Virus record (IMG/VR): IMGVR_UViG_3300030102_000651
Span: 1 to 21,613 of that record
DNA: 21,613 nt
Origin: a virus
Strand: one strand, 5' to 3'
The notes under the pieces are model-generated. The model had not been told where the DNA came from and did no database searches. It saw only the letters and a list, made by a program, of their open reading frames with translations. Numbering within the stretch: the first letter of the stretch is position 1; each line of letters opens with the position of its first letter. Shown here piece after piece: positions 15,751 to 21,613 of the stretch. Position numbers and translations under genes: made by a program.

Positions 15751-16142
15751 TTCTTCCTCACAGAAATTGTTACTTCTTCTTCAATCTCTAATCCCTCTGG
15801 CTTAAGATCAGGATTTTCTTCCAAGAACTCTCTCATGTTCGCCTGATTGATACGTTTGTCAAGTAGTTGAGGTGCATTTTCCTCCACAATAAGCTTGTGT
15901 ATTGCATCCCATTCACTAACCCAGTATTTCTTCTTAGTTGAACGAAAGAATAATCCTTCAGAAGTTCTCACGCTTTCTACATTGTGATCTTCACAATGAT
16001 CTAGCATTGCCTGCTTTATTATATCTAACTGCCGTATAAGGTTGCCATCTTCTTCCTTATACTTGGCTGACAGCATAGATCTCTCTGCTCGTATACGTAG
16101 ATACGTTTTTGCCAACTTATCAGGTGTTATTTTGTCACCCAT
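15747..16142 (-). CDS. Conserved phage protein of unknown function (131 aa)
   Basis: The N-terminal half (about 1-55) is a charged amphipathic helix, likely coiled-coil (TPDKLAKTYLRIRAERSML). The second half carries EGLFFRSTKKKYWVSEWDAI, QLLDKRINQANMREFLEENP and a final strand EVTISVRKK. I recognise this layout from many podophage replication regions, where the protein has no proven role. The gene starts with ATG behind an AGGAGAGAGAT ribosome binding site and follows a 50-base gap holding a possible promoter, so it may head a sub-operon with the HTH, SSB and primase genes. The DNA-repair or nuclease-inhibitor-like coiled-coil look is not enough to name it. Confidence 0.7.
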   Translation of the reverse strand: MGDKITPDKLAKTYLRIRAERSMLSAKYKEEDGNLIRQLDIIKQAMLDHCEDHNVESVRTSEGLFFRSTKKKYWVSEWDAIHKLIVEENAPQLLDKRINQANMREFLEENPDLKPEGLEIEEEVTISVRKK

Positions 16143-16159
16143 ATCTCTCTCCTATTCTT

Positions 16160-16200
16160 AGTATATAGTAACATATAGTAGTAAAAAGTGTGTTAGTCAA
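16160..16200 (-). promoter_or_regulatory. Possible sigma70-like promoter for the SSB/primase sub-operon
   Basis: On the minus strand, TTGACT (16200-16195, 5 of 6 to the -35 consensus) is followed after 17 bases by TATATG (16177-16172, 4 of 6 to the -10 consensus). A further TATACT lies downstream at 16165-16160. The 50-base gap is one of only three clear gaps in this operon, and the -35 overlaps the helicase stop. AT-rich sequence makes chance matches common. Confidence 0.35.
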
Positions 16201-17728
16201 GTACTTCTTTGTAAAGTTCTATAAATTTTGTGTGTACGTTTATTTTTCTATCTAATAGTCTGTATACGTGTTTTTCTGCATCAGAACCTTGTAGTTGTAC
16301 AACCGTGCATTTATGTGTCTGCCCTGACCTATGTACACGTGCATTTGCCTGATCGTATGTCTCTAGCGAGCTAGTTGGCCCCCACCATACTACTGTGTTA
16401 GCTCGTGTTAACGTGACACCATGCGCTGCCGCTTGTGGTTGGATCACAAGTACTTGTGGGTCATCGTCCTCTTGAAACTGTTTAAATATATGTGTGCGTT
16501 TGTGTGCAGGCACATCTCCACGTATGACCTCTGTTGTTATACCTTCTGAGCGTAACTTATCTGTTAGTATATCTATTGCATGTTTGAAAGGTACGAATAC
16601 AAGGACTTTCTGGCTAGATTCGTCTATGACTTCTCGTAACACTTTATATCTATTATTAATGTCGAACTCTAATACATCACCTTCGTCTGTGTATATAGCC
16701 CCTGCTGATATTTGTAATAGCTTGTTAAGAGTTACAGCCGCGTTTACTGCTGTGATTTGCTCACCTGTTATATCTAACACAAGCTTTGTCTTTAGTTCTT
16801 TGTAATACTTCTTTTGTTGTGCTGTTAGCTCCACTTGTCTTTTAGTATATATCATCGGAGGCAGATCAAGGCACTCCTCCTTAGTAAATCGTATGGCAGG
16901 TTGGAGAACTCTGTATACTATGTCCGTGGCATCAGCACGTATCTTCCATGTAAACTGAGATACCTTGAACATAACCATGTCTTTAAATGCACCAAAGAAC
17001 CTTGGTACTTTATATGGGTTTACGAGTTTAGCTAACCCGTATGCGTCTGTAGGGTTCTGCGCGGCTGGTGTGCCTGTCATCATCCATAGCCACGTGTTAT
17101 CATGCACTAGCTGACGTAATAACTTCCAGCGCCTTGTCTGGGCATTCTTGTAGTGCGTAGCTTCGTCCACAATAATTAGATCGAACCCACCTTTTTTCAG
17201 CTCGTCAAGGACAATACCTACACCATCGTAGTTTATCACCACGTAGTCTGAGCCTTCTTGCACTATCTTCTTACGTTTATCAGCTGACCCGTGTGCCACT
17301 GATACAGTTCTATGCGTGGCGAATGTAAACAAGTCATCACGCCATGCGCTATCCATAATCGAGAGCGGGCATACTACAAGCACTCTGTTTATTACGCCTT
17401 GTTTCATAAGGAAGTCTGATGCCCATATAGCACTCGCTGTTTTCCCTGTACCTTGTTCGTTGAAACAAAATCCTTTTTGGTGTAAGGTAAGGAATGATGC
17501 TGTCGAAACTTGGTGGTCAAATGGTTTGTATCGTCCTGTCCATGTGTATTTTGCTTCTATGGGTGATGGCGATTTTATACCTAGCTGATTCAGGCTCCTT
17601 GCCTCTTCCAAACCCCAGTTAACAACCACTTGGTTGTCTCCTACAGCTTTGCTTTTGGGTATAGCATTTATGACTTTGTCAGGGTCACGTAACCGTAACA
17701 GTAAAGCCTTGTTGTCTATTATTTGCAT
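16193..17728 (-). CDS. SNF2/DEAD-like superfamily 2 DNA helicase
   Basis: A 511-aa ATP-dependent helicase or translocase. It has an entry motif YKPFDHQ (67-73), Walker A NEQGTGKTA (90-98), a DEAT box (IIVDEATHYKN, 185-195) and a TGTP motif (218-221). In the second RecA-like domain come VLVFVPFKHAI, QPQAAAHGVTLTRANTV and motif VI DQANARVHRSGQ with arginine-finger residues. The HRSGQ ending is typical of SNF2-type proteins, which translocate on duplex DNA; related phage proteins lie in replication modules of marine podophages. It is expected to act with the polymerase and primase in replication or fork repair. It starts with ATG a short distance after the 43-aa gene. The assignment to the SF2/SNF2 class is firm; the biological task is inferred. 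Confidence 0.88.
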   Translation of the reverse strand: MQIIDNKALLLRLRDPDKVINAIPKSKAVGDNQVVVNWGLEEARSLNQLGIKSPSPIEAKYTWTGRYKPFDHQVSTASFLTLHQKGFCFNEQGTGKTASAIWASDFLMKQGVINRVLVVCPLSIMDSAWRDDLFTFATHRTVSVAHGSADKRKKIVQEGSDYVVINYDGVGIVLDELKKGGFDLIIVDEATHYKNAQTRRWKLLRQLVHDNTWLWMMTGTPAAQNPTDAYGLAKLVNPYKVPRFFGAFKDMVMFKVSQFTWKIRADATDIVYRVLQPAIRFTKEECLDLPPMIYTKRQVELTAQQKKYYKELKTKLVLDITGEQITAVNAAVTLNKLLQISAGAIYTDEGDVLEFDINNRYKVLREVIDESSQKVLVFVPFKHAIDILTDKLRSEGITTEVIRGDVPAHKRTHIFKQFQEDDDPQVLVIQPQAAAHGVTLTRANTVVWWGPTSSLETYDQANARVHRSGQTHKCTVVQLQGSDAEKHVYRLLDRKINVHTKFIELYKEVLD

Positions 17729-17749
17729 TTCTCTTTCTCATTTTTATAT

Positions 17750-17881
17750 TTACTTCTTAGTCTTCTTCTTGGACTTTTTTAATACAGATTGTATCGTCTT
17801 TGCTTGTTTTGCATGAGTCTTCGACGCTTTATTTAGACCCTTCACCACCTTCTTTAGTTTGTTTTGTATCTGTCTAGTCAT
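17750..17881 (-). CDS. 43-aa Lys-rich small protein
   Basis: A short frame, MTRQIQNKLKKVVKGLNKAS at its start and ending KKSKKKTKK, with about one third Lys. Its ATG overlaps the preceding gene's TGA by four bases (ATGA), the same junction used repeatedly in this operon, which supports real translation. Such a basic peptide could bind DNA or RNA, but no family is recognised. The GTGAAGG internal context gives no better start. Confidence 0.5.
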   Translation of the reverse strand: MTRQIQNKLKKVVKGLNKASKTHAKQAKTIQSVLKKSKKKTKK

Positions 17882-18186
17882 TTTTTCTTGGTCGCCCCCT
17901 TTTTCGCTTCGTGTTTGGCTCTGAGTTCTTGCTTTGCTCTTTTTGCGATGGCGGCTTGCCTTGGCTTCCCTGCGACTTTGGCTCTTTGCTCCACCACAGT
18001 AAGGATTTGAATCTTTCTAGCATACGGTTTATTAATGCGCTTAACCTTACGAGCAGTTGCTTGGGCATCTGCCACAGTGGCAAATTTAATAGGGACTGTG
18101 TCTTTGGGGTTTTCATCTGTGTATAGTCTCCTTCCTGTTCCTTTTGGCTTCTTGCCTGTTCCGACTTTAGGGTCTTTCTTTTTCAT
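17878..18186 (-). CDS. Small basic conserved phage protein (102 aa)
   Basis: The sequence has a basic Gly/Lys N-terminus (KVGTGKKPKGTGRRLYTDEN), then PIKFATVADAQATARKVKRI, then a basic helix (VVEQRAKVAGKPRQAAIAKR) and a Lys-rich end. The KPKGSGRRLYTDENPKDTV-type block is one I associate with marine phage replication regions, with no proven role. It overlaps its neighbours on both sides by four bases (ATGA). A strongly positive charge and the location between a nuclease and a helicase suggest nucleic-acid binding, which is an inference. Confidence 0.7.
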   Translation of the reverse strand: MKKKDPKVGTGKKPKGTGRRLYTDENPKDTVPIKFATVADAQATARKVKRINKPYARKIQILTVVEQRAKVAGKPRQAAIAKRAKQELRAKHEAKKGATKKK

Positions 18187-18434
18187 TTCTTTTTCTTCTT
18201 TTGTCCGTTCCTTGCCCTGTTCTTTGATGGGCTTTCTAGCCTTGTGCCATCCTTGTTTGAACCACCTTTGCTTAACATCTTATTATGAGACACATCTTTG
18301 CCTTTACGATTAATACCTTTCTTGTCGTAGGCTCTCCTAGCACGTTGACGTTCCATTCTATCAGGGTGTTCGCCACGTTTCTTCTGTTGTTGATATTCTT
18401 TCTTGTAGGGTCTAGGTGATTTAGTATACGGCAT
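18183..18434 (-). CDS. Small HNH-nuclease-like protein (83 aa)
   Basis: The N-terminal half is a basic helix (ERQRARRAYDKKG). The second half, KDVSHNKMLSKGGSN followed by SPSKNRARNG, resembles a beta-beta-alpha HNH core: Asp47 and His50 from the first strand, Asn60 in the loop and Asn72 in the helix. Phage relatives with DVxH...LSKGG.N...NR are often called HNH endonucleases. There are no cysteines for a structural zinc, and Ser49 takes the place of the usual Asp or His before the general-base His, so activity is uncertain. The ATG overlaps the preceding TGA by one base (TGATG) and the stop overlaps the next start, so it is cotranslated with the nuclease and the small basic proteins. Confidence 0.6.
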   Translation of the reverse strand: MPYTKSPRPYKKEYQQQKKRGEHPDRMERQRARRAYDKKGINRKGKDVSHNKMLSKGGSNKDGTRLESPSKNRARNGQKKKKK

Positions 18435-19099
18435 CAGTTACTCCCATTGTATACGCATTCTATAACTGCGCAGTGTCTACGACATAATCCACTGGGTCGT
18501 GCGTTCCATGTGTCATTATCATGTGCAATTTGCATACGATTAAAACTAGCTAACCATTTATCCCATAGGTCTGTCAACATATCTATCGTGTATTTTGCTT
18601 TTATGAACTTCTTAGCAATGACATACATCAAAGCCGCGTTAACCTGTTTTACTTCAGGGAAGTGTTTAAATGTAGCCATAGCCATAAGTTCCAGTTGTCC
18701 TTTATCTGCATACTCTGCACTTCGTCCAGTCTTATAGTCTACCACCCATGCTTTTGCCTCGTCAACTATTACCAAGTCTGCTATACCACGCCACCACACG
18801 TTCTTGTCCTTGAACGTACAAGGCTCAAGCTCTGCGGTCAGACCCATACGCATCTCTGTAAACTTGTCACCCTGCTTACGCTTAAGTGCTTCCAGGGGGC
18901 CTTTGAGGAAAGCAAACTTATCTGGTATTGGTGTGTCATCACTTATAAAGTCTTCTGCTACAGCGTGTAGCTCTGTACCATAACGCATAGCCTCTGTATG
19001 TGGCTCTTTATAATCTTTGGCTATTTTCATATGGTAGAATTGTTTGGGGCATTGTTCAAACGCCTTAATTCTACTATACGACCAAGGTGCTATACTCAA
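18434..19099 (-). CDS. PD-(D/E)XK exonuclease with probable Fe-S cluster, Cas4/RecB-like
   Basis: A 221-aa nuclease. Motifs are SYSRIKAFEQC (Cys17), GTELHAVAED (His45, Glu49), RGIADLVIVD (Asp108), VVDYKTGRS (Asp121, Lys123) and Gln135 in QLELMA. These are the RecB/Cas4 nuclease core. The C-terminus has Cys206, Cys210 and Cys215, which with Cys17 could hold a 4Fe-4S cluster, as in AddB- and Cas4-type nucleases. Its start codon is TTG, overlapping the polymerase stop as TTGA, with GGAG a few bases ahead. Likely work is exonucleolytic processing in recombination or host DNA degradation. Fe-S binding is predicted from the four cysteines only. Confidence 0.85.
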   Translation of the reverse strand: MSIAPWSYSRIKAFEQCPKQFYHMKIAKDYKEPHTEAMRYGTELHAVAEDFISDDTPIPDKFAFLKGPLEALKRKQGDKFTEMRMGLTAELEPCTFKDKNVWWRGIADLVIVDEAKAWVVDYKTGRSAEYADKGQLELMAMATFKHFPEVKQVNAALMYVIAKKFIKAKYTIDMLTDLWDKWLASFNRMQIAHDNDTWNARPSGLCRRHCAVIECVYNGSN

Positions 19100-20901
19100 T
19101 CACATTCTCCATAAGATTTGCCTTTACCTGATTCACAATCTATTGGTAAACCCTCTGCCCATTCTGGTGGCTGACGCATACATTCTTCGACGTATTGCTG
19201 TGCTTCGTCCACCTCTTCGTCCTTAACACAACATGCTATACTGTCATGTACTGTCAGGACAACTCTGTACCTCTTCGCTATTTGTAGCATTTGTTCACCA
19301 ATAATGCAACGAGCTATCGCTTGACACACGTTCTCTATTACCTTACCACCATATATGCGAGTGCGTCCTCTTCTTGTTTTGTAATCAAACTCCACACCTT
19401 TATCTGTAGTGGTAAATCGTAGATCGTCGTAGCGTAAGTGTAGTCCAGAGGGCAGGAGTATTTTACCATCTTCTACAAACAAAACACCATACAAACCAAA
19501 TGTGTTACCATCTTTCAGGAACAACTGAGCATCACGCCATAGTTTGCTTATCTGATGATTTGTTTCTCTGTATATCTTTATAACACGTCGCGCCTCATGT
19601 AGCTCCATGTCAAACCCAAACGTCTTGAGTTGGTCTTGGAACTTCTGCGCCCCCATGCCATATCCTGCACCCAATATCGTGGTCTTACCCACAAATCTTT
19701 GGTCTTTGGTAACATCACTCTCCGCTACACCGTATATACGTGACGCCATTTTCTTGTATACATCTTCGCCCTTGGCAAATGCTTGAGTCAAATCGTTCTG
19801 TTCAGCGAGCCAAGCCAACACTCTTGCTTCTATTTGTGCCGAATCTGCGTCTATTATAGAGTAACCATGTGGTGCAATTATGCCACGCTTTAGCATGTTT
19901 GCGTTCGCACCACGGCTTGGTAAATTCTGTAGATTTATCTTATCGTCACCACCCCAACGCCCTGTATGTGCCGCGTAATACCTAACGGGTACAGGCAATA
20001 AGCCACGTTTCGCTATGTCGATGAACCTTTGTGTTCTTGTTTCTTCAAGTGTGCTTTTATTACCTAACCGGGCCGCAACAAGTGACTGAACCCTCTCGTC
20101 CTGATGTGTTATCAAGCGTTTAAACTCTTCGTCTGACTTAGCAAAAGCCCATGTCTCTTTACCCGTGGTAGGGCTTATTTTCTTAGGAGGTGAAACGTTA
20201 TATGCAGCAAGTAGCTTTGCAAACTTGTCGTTACTCATCAAAACTTCTTTTGATACATGAGCGTCCATCAAAAGCTCTTCTTTACGTTGACGTGTTTGGC
20301 TAAGATGATCTTCTAACAAGTCTAAGTTCAGATCCAAAATAGGCTCTACAAACATACGTAGTGACAAGTCAATAAGCTTGAGTTCTTTCTTTGGGAACCC
20401 CTTCGCCATGATCGTAAACAAGTCATATGTCAAGTCCACATCATTGACAGCATAGTCACCTAATCGCTCCAGTTCTTCGTCAGTAAAGTCTTGCCTGTGT
20501 TTATCAAGAGTGTTTTGTATCTCGTCACCCTTTTTACCCACACCATACTTCTCTGATAATGCTTTTAATGATACGCTCTCTTCTACACCATTTACAGCTC
20601 TAGCTATGCATACTGTATCAGTATAAGCACGAGGTTTAATATCAAATATCCAAGAGAGGATAGCACCATCAAACATAGTATTGTGAGCCAATACCATCGA
20701 CCTATCCCAGTCGAATGTTTGTAAGAACGTCTTAAGTTGTTCCTGTGTACCACTTGCCCACTCCGTTTCTCCGTTGTTAACTTTAATAGCGACCCCAAGC
20801 ACTTCAAACCTAGGGTCGCGTACGTATTCTTCTGTCGTCAGTTTCTTTAGAGAATACTCTTTGTTGTAGTATGTTTCAAAATCAAGAGTGATTAAGTCCA
20901 C
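19096..20901 (-). CDS. polA: Phage family A DNA polymerase with 3'-5' exonuclease
   Basis: A 601-aa replicative polymerase without a 5' nuclease domain. The exonuclease has LDFETYY (Asp7, Glu9), LAHNTMFDG (Asn74, Asp78) and YAVND (Tyr150, Asp154). The polymerase has TGRWG (313-317), motif A DADSAQIEARV (Asp353, Glu358), motif B QRFVGKTTILGAGYG (Arg402, Lys406, Leu410, Tyr414) and motif C VHDS (His552, Asp553). All catalytic carboxylates are present, so both activities should be intact. Aligned on Lys758 and Tyr766 of E. coli Pol I, position 762 is Leu (here Leu410). It starts at GTG 20901 with GGAG nearby, overlapping the previous gene by 20 bases, and leads into the nuclease gene by a TTGA overlap. 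Confidence 0.93.
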   Translation of the reverse strand: MDLITLDFETYYNKEYSLKKLTTEEYVRDPRFEVLGVAIKVNNGETEWASGTQEQLKTFLQTFDWDRSMVLAHNTMFDGAILSWIFDIKPRAYTDTVCIARAVNGVEESVSLKALSEKYGVGKKGDEIQNTLDKHRQDFTDEELERLGDYAVNDVDLTYDLFTIMAKGFPKKELKLIDLSLRMFVEPILDLNLDLLEDHLSQTRQRKEELLMDAHVSKEVLMSNDKFAKLLAAYNVSPPKKISPTTGKETWAFAKSDEEFKRLITHQDERVQSLVAARLGNKSTLEETRTQRFIDIAKRGLLPVPVRYYAAHTGRWGGDDKINLQNLPSRGANANMLKRGIIAPHGYSIIDADSAQIEARVLAWLAEQNDLTQAFAKGEDVYKKMASRIYGVAESDVTKDQRFVGKTTILGAGYGMGAQKFQDQLKTFGFDMELHEARRVIKIYRETNHQISKLWRDAQLFLKDGNTFGLYGVLFVEDGKILLPSGLHLRYDDLRFTTTDKGVEFDYKTRRGRTRIYGGKVIENVCQAIARCIIGEQMLQIAKRYRVVLTVHDSIACCVKDEEVDEAQQYVEECMRQPPEWAEGLPIDCESGKGKSYGECD

Positions 20902-21340
20902 TATTCTTCTCCTTTACAGCACATTCGTATTCGATACCGACATACGCCATATTATCCACGTAATGATCTTTCTTTAATGGACTCGTTTGTCGTCGTGCTA
21001 GCTTCGTTGCCTGGTGTACCAAGGTGATGTCCCGTGCTGTAAGACGTTGTCCTGTGATAGCATTATAAATGCGGGCAATATGTTCGTGGTTATCTACAGC
21101 GTCACCATAGTCTTTATTACGATCTGTAGCCGTGAGGCTCGATGCTTCACTGAGTAGCTGACAGCGGACAGGTGGTTTGGATTCTTGTATGATAACTTCT
21201 TTTGGTGTACCCGAATCATTAATTAGTTTCAAAGCGTAGCCGTACGATACCTTACACGCCTTTGCTACTTCTTTAGGTGTGGCAAGTCTGTTTTTGAGTA
21301 TGTACTTCCATACTTTTTCTCTTTTAGAATTTCTACGCAT
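20882..21340 (-). CDS. HTH domain fused to a DUF6378-like domain
   Basis: A 152-aa protein. Residues about 8-45 (VWKYILKNRLATPKEVAKAC then VSYGYALKLI) look like a winged-helix or HTH fold. Residues 62-140 match the layout of a small phage helical family I know as DUF6378: LLSEASSLTATDRNKDYGD, NHEHIARIYNAITG, ITLVHQATKLARR, HYVDNMAYVGIEYE. The function of that family is unknown; the conserved Asp, His and Lys pattern resembles all-alpha nucleotide pyrophosphohydrolases such as MazG, which is speculative. The start has GAGGAG eight bases ahead. It overlaps the polymerase start by 20 bases and the upstream 61-aa frame by 76. Confidence 0.7.
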   Translation of the reverse strand: MRRNSKREKVWKYILKNRLATPKEVAKACKVSYGYALKLINDSGTPKEVIIQESKPPVRCQLLSEASSLTATDRNKDYGDAVDNHEHIARIYNAITGQRLTARDITLVHQATKLARRQTSPLKKDHYVDNMAYVGIEYECAVKEKNSGLNHS

Positions 21341-21450
21341 TTAGATTTCTCCTCTTCTCTTATTTGATGTATTAAATAATCTCTGTGCAACTTGGCATTC
21401 TCACGTGCCTTTTTTAGTCGTTCAGATACCTTTCTAACAATAACTGTCAT
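21265..21450 (-). CDS. Small charged helical protein (61 aa), tentative
   Basis: The frame is charged and probably one long helix for residues 1-45 (RLKKARENAKLHRDYLIHQI). Its ATG overlaps the preceding stop by four bases (ATGA), like the other genes of this operon. Against it, the last 76 bases overlap the start of the next gene in another frame, which is more than elsewhere in the operon. No family is recognised. It could be real and coupled, or an open frame by chance over a gap. Confidence 0.45.
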   Translation of the reverse strand: MTVIVRKVSERLKKARENAKLHRDYLIHQIREEEKSKCVEILKEKKYGSTYSKTDLPHLKK

Positions 21451-21611
21451 TTTTTCTTAGTTTTATTGTTAAACTGGTCAGGTTGAATAAGACCCTTCGC
21501 AATATCACGTCTTATCATCTCTTTGTATTTCTTGATAGTCTCAGGTTTGAAGTGACGCACTTGTCTTATTTTTTCATCTCTAGGGATTGGCTTTAATTTA
21601 AATCTATCATC
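21447..21611 (-). CDS. C-terminal end of an unidentified gene running off the right edge
   Basis: The frame is open from the window edge and encodes the last 54 residues of a protein, including FKLKPIPRDEKIRQVRHFKP and YKEMIRRDIAKGL, ending NNKTKKK. It stops at TGA 21449-21447, overlapping the next ATG (ATGA). The sequence is basic and helical; no family is recognised. The coupling and codon pattern match the rest of the leftward operon. Confidence 0.55.
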   Translation of the reverse strand, partial: DDRFKLKPIPRDEKIRQVRHFKPETIKKYKEMIRRDIAKGLIQPDQFNNKTKKK

Positions 21612-21613
21612 TG

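Noticed and set aside
17874-18116. 80-aa minus-strand frame inside the 102-aa gene
   Set aside because: It is a shifted frame of a gene that has proper ATGA junctions at both ends; its start lacks a good ribosome binding site.
20604-20807. 67-aa minus-strand frame inside the polymerase gene
   Set aside because: It covers the exonuclease domain, whose motifs are intact in the polymerase frame.

Overview
This window looks like part of the genome of a lytic tailed phage, most likely podovirus-like and infecting a marine bacterium. The evidence is dense packing with tiny gaps and ATGA-type overlaps, an AT-leaning composition, a stand-alone phage family A DNA polymerase, a primase-helicase, a T7 gp2.5-like ssDNA-binding protein, and a block of large virion proteins. 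There is no tRNA, rRNA, insertion sequence, CRISPR array or integrase. The host and morphology are inferred from gene content, not proven.

Left arm (1-11722, rightward): a virion block. It holds a large protein open at the left edge, whose C-terminal part lies in another frame behind a C6A4 run. Three medium virion-type proteins follow (273, 280 and 569 aa). Last is a 2166-aa polyvalent protein with a membrane-like ejection module, a zinc-metallopeptidase HEAAH motif and a long hydrophobic C-terminal region. These proteins probably enter the cell with the DNA or sit inside the capsid or tail.

Junction (11723-11794): the two arms converge here. A near-textbook intrinsic terminator (9-bp stem, UUCG loop, U6) serves the leftward arm, and a weaker hairpin lies beside it.

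Right arm (11795-21613, leftward): a replication and nucleic-acid operon. In transcription order it has a partial gene, a 61-aa protein, an HTH plus DUF6378-like protein, DNA polymerase A (Leu at the position equivalent to E. coli 762), a PD-(D/E)XK nuclease with a probable Fe-S cluster, and an HNH-like protein. Two small Lys-rich proteins, an SNF2-type helicase, a conserved 131-aa phage protein, a small HTH regulator, the SSB, the primase-helicase and a 77-aa conserved protein complete it. Together they form most of a replisome plus nucleases.

The most notable non-coding element is an 83-nt gap between the SSB and primase genes. It can fold into an H-type pseudoknot ending one nucleotide before the primase ribosome binding site, with a competing alternative stem. 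The other items most worth checking are the frameshift at the C6A4 run and the architecture of the giant virion protein.
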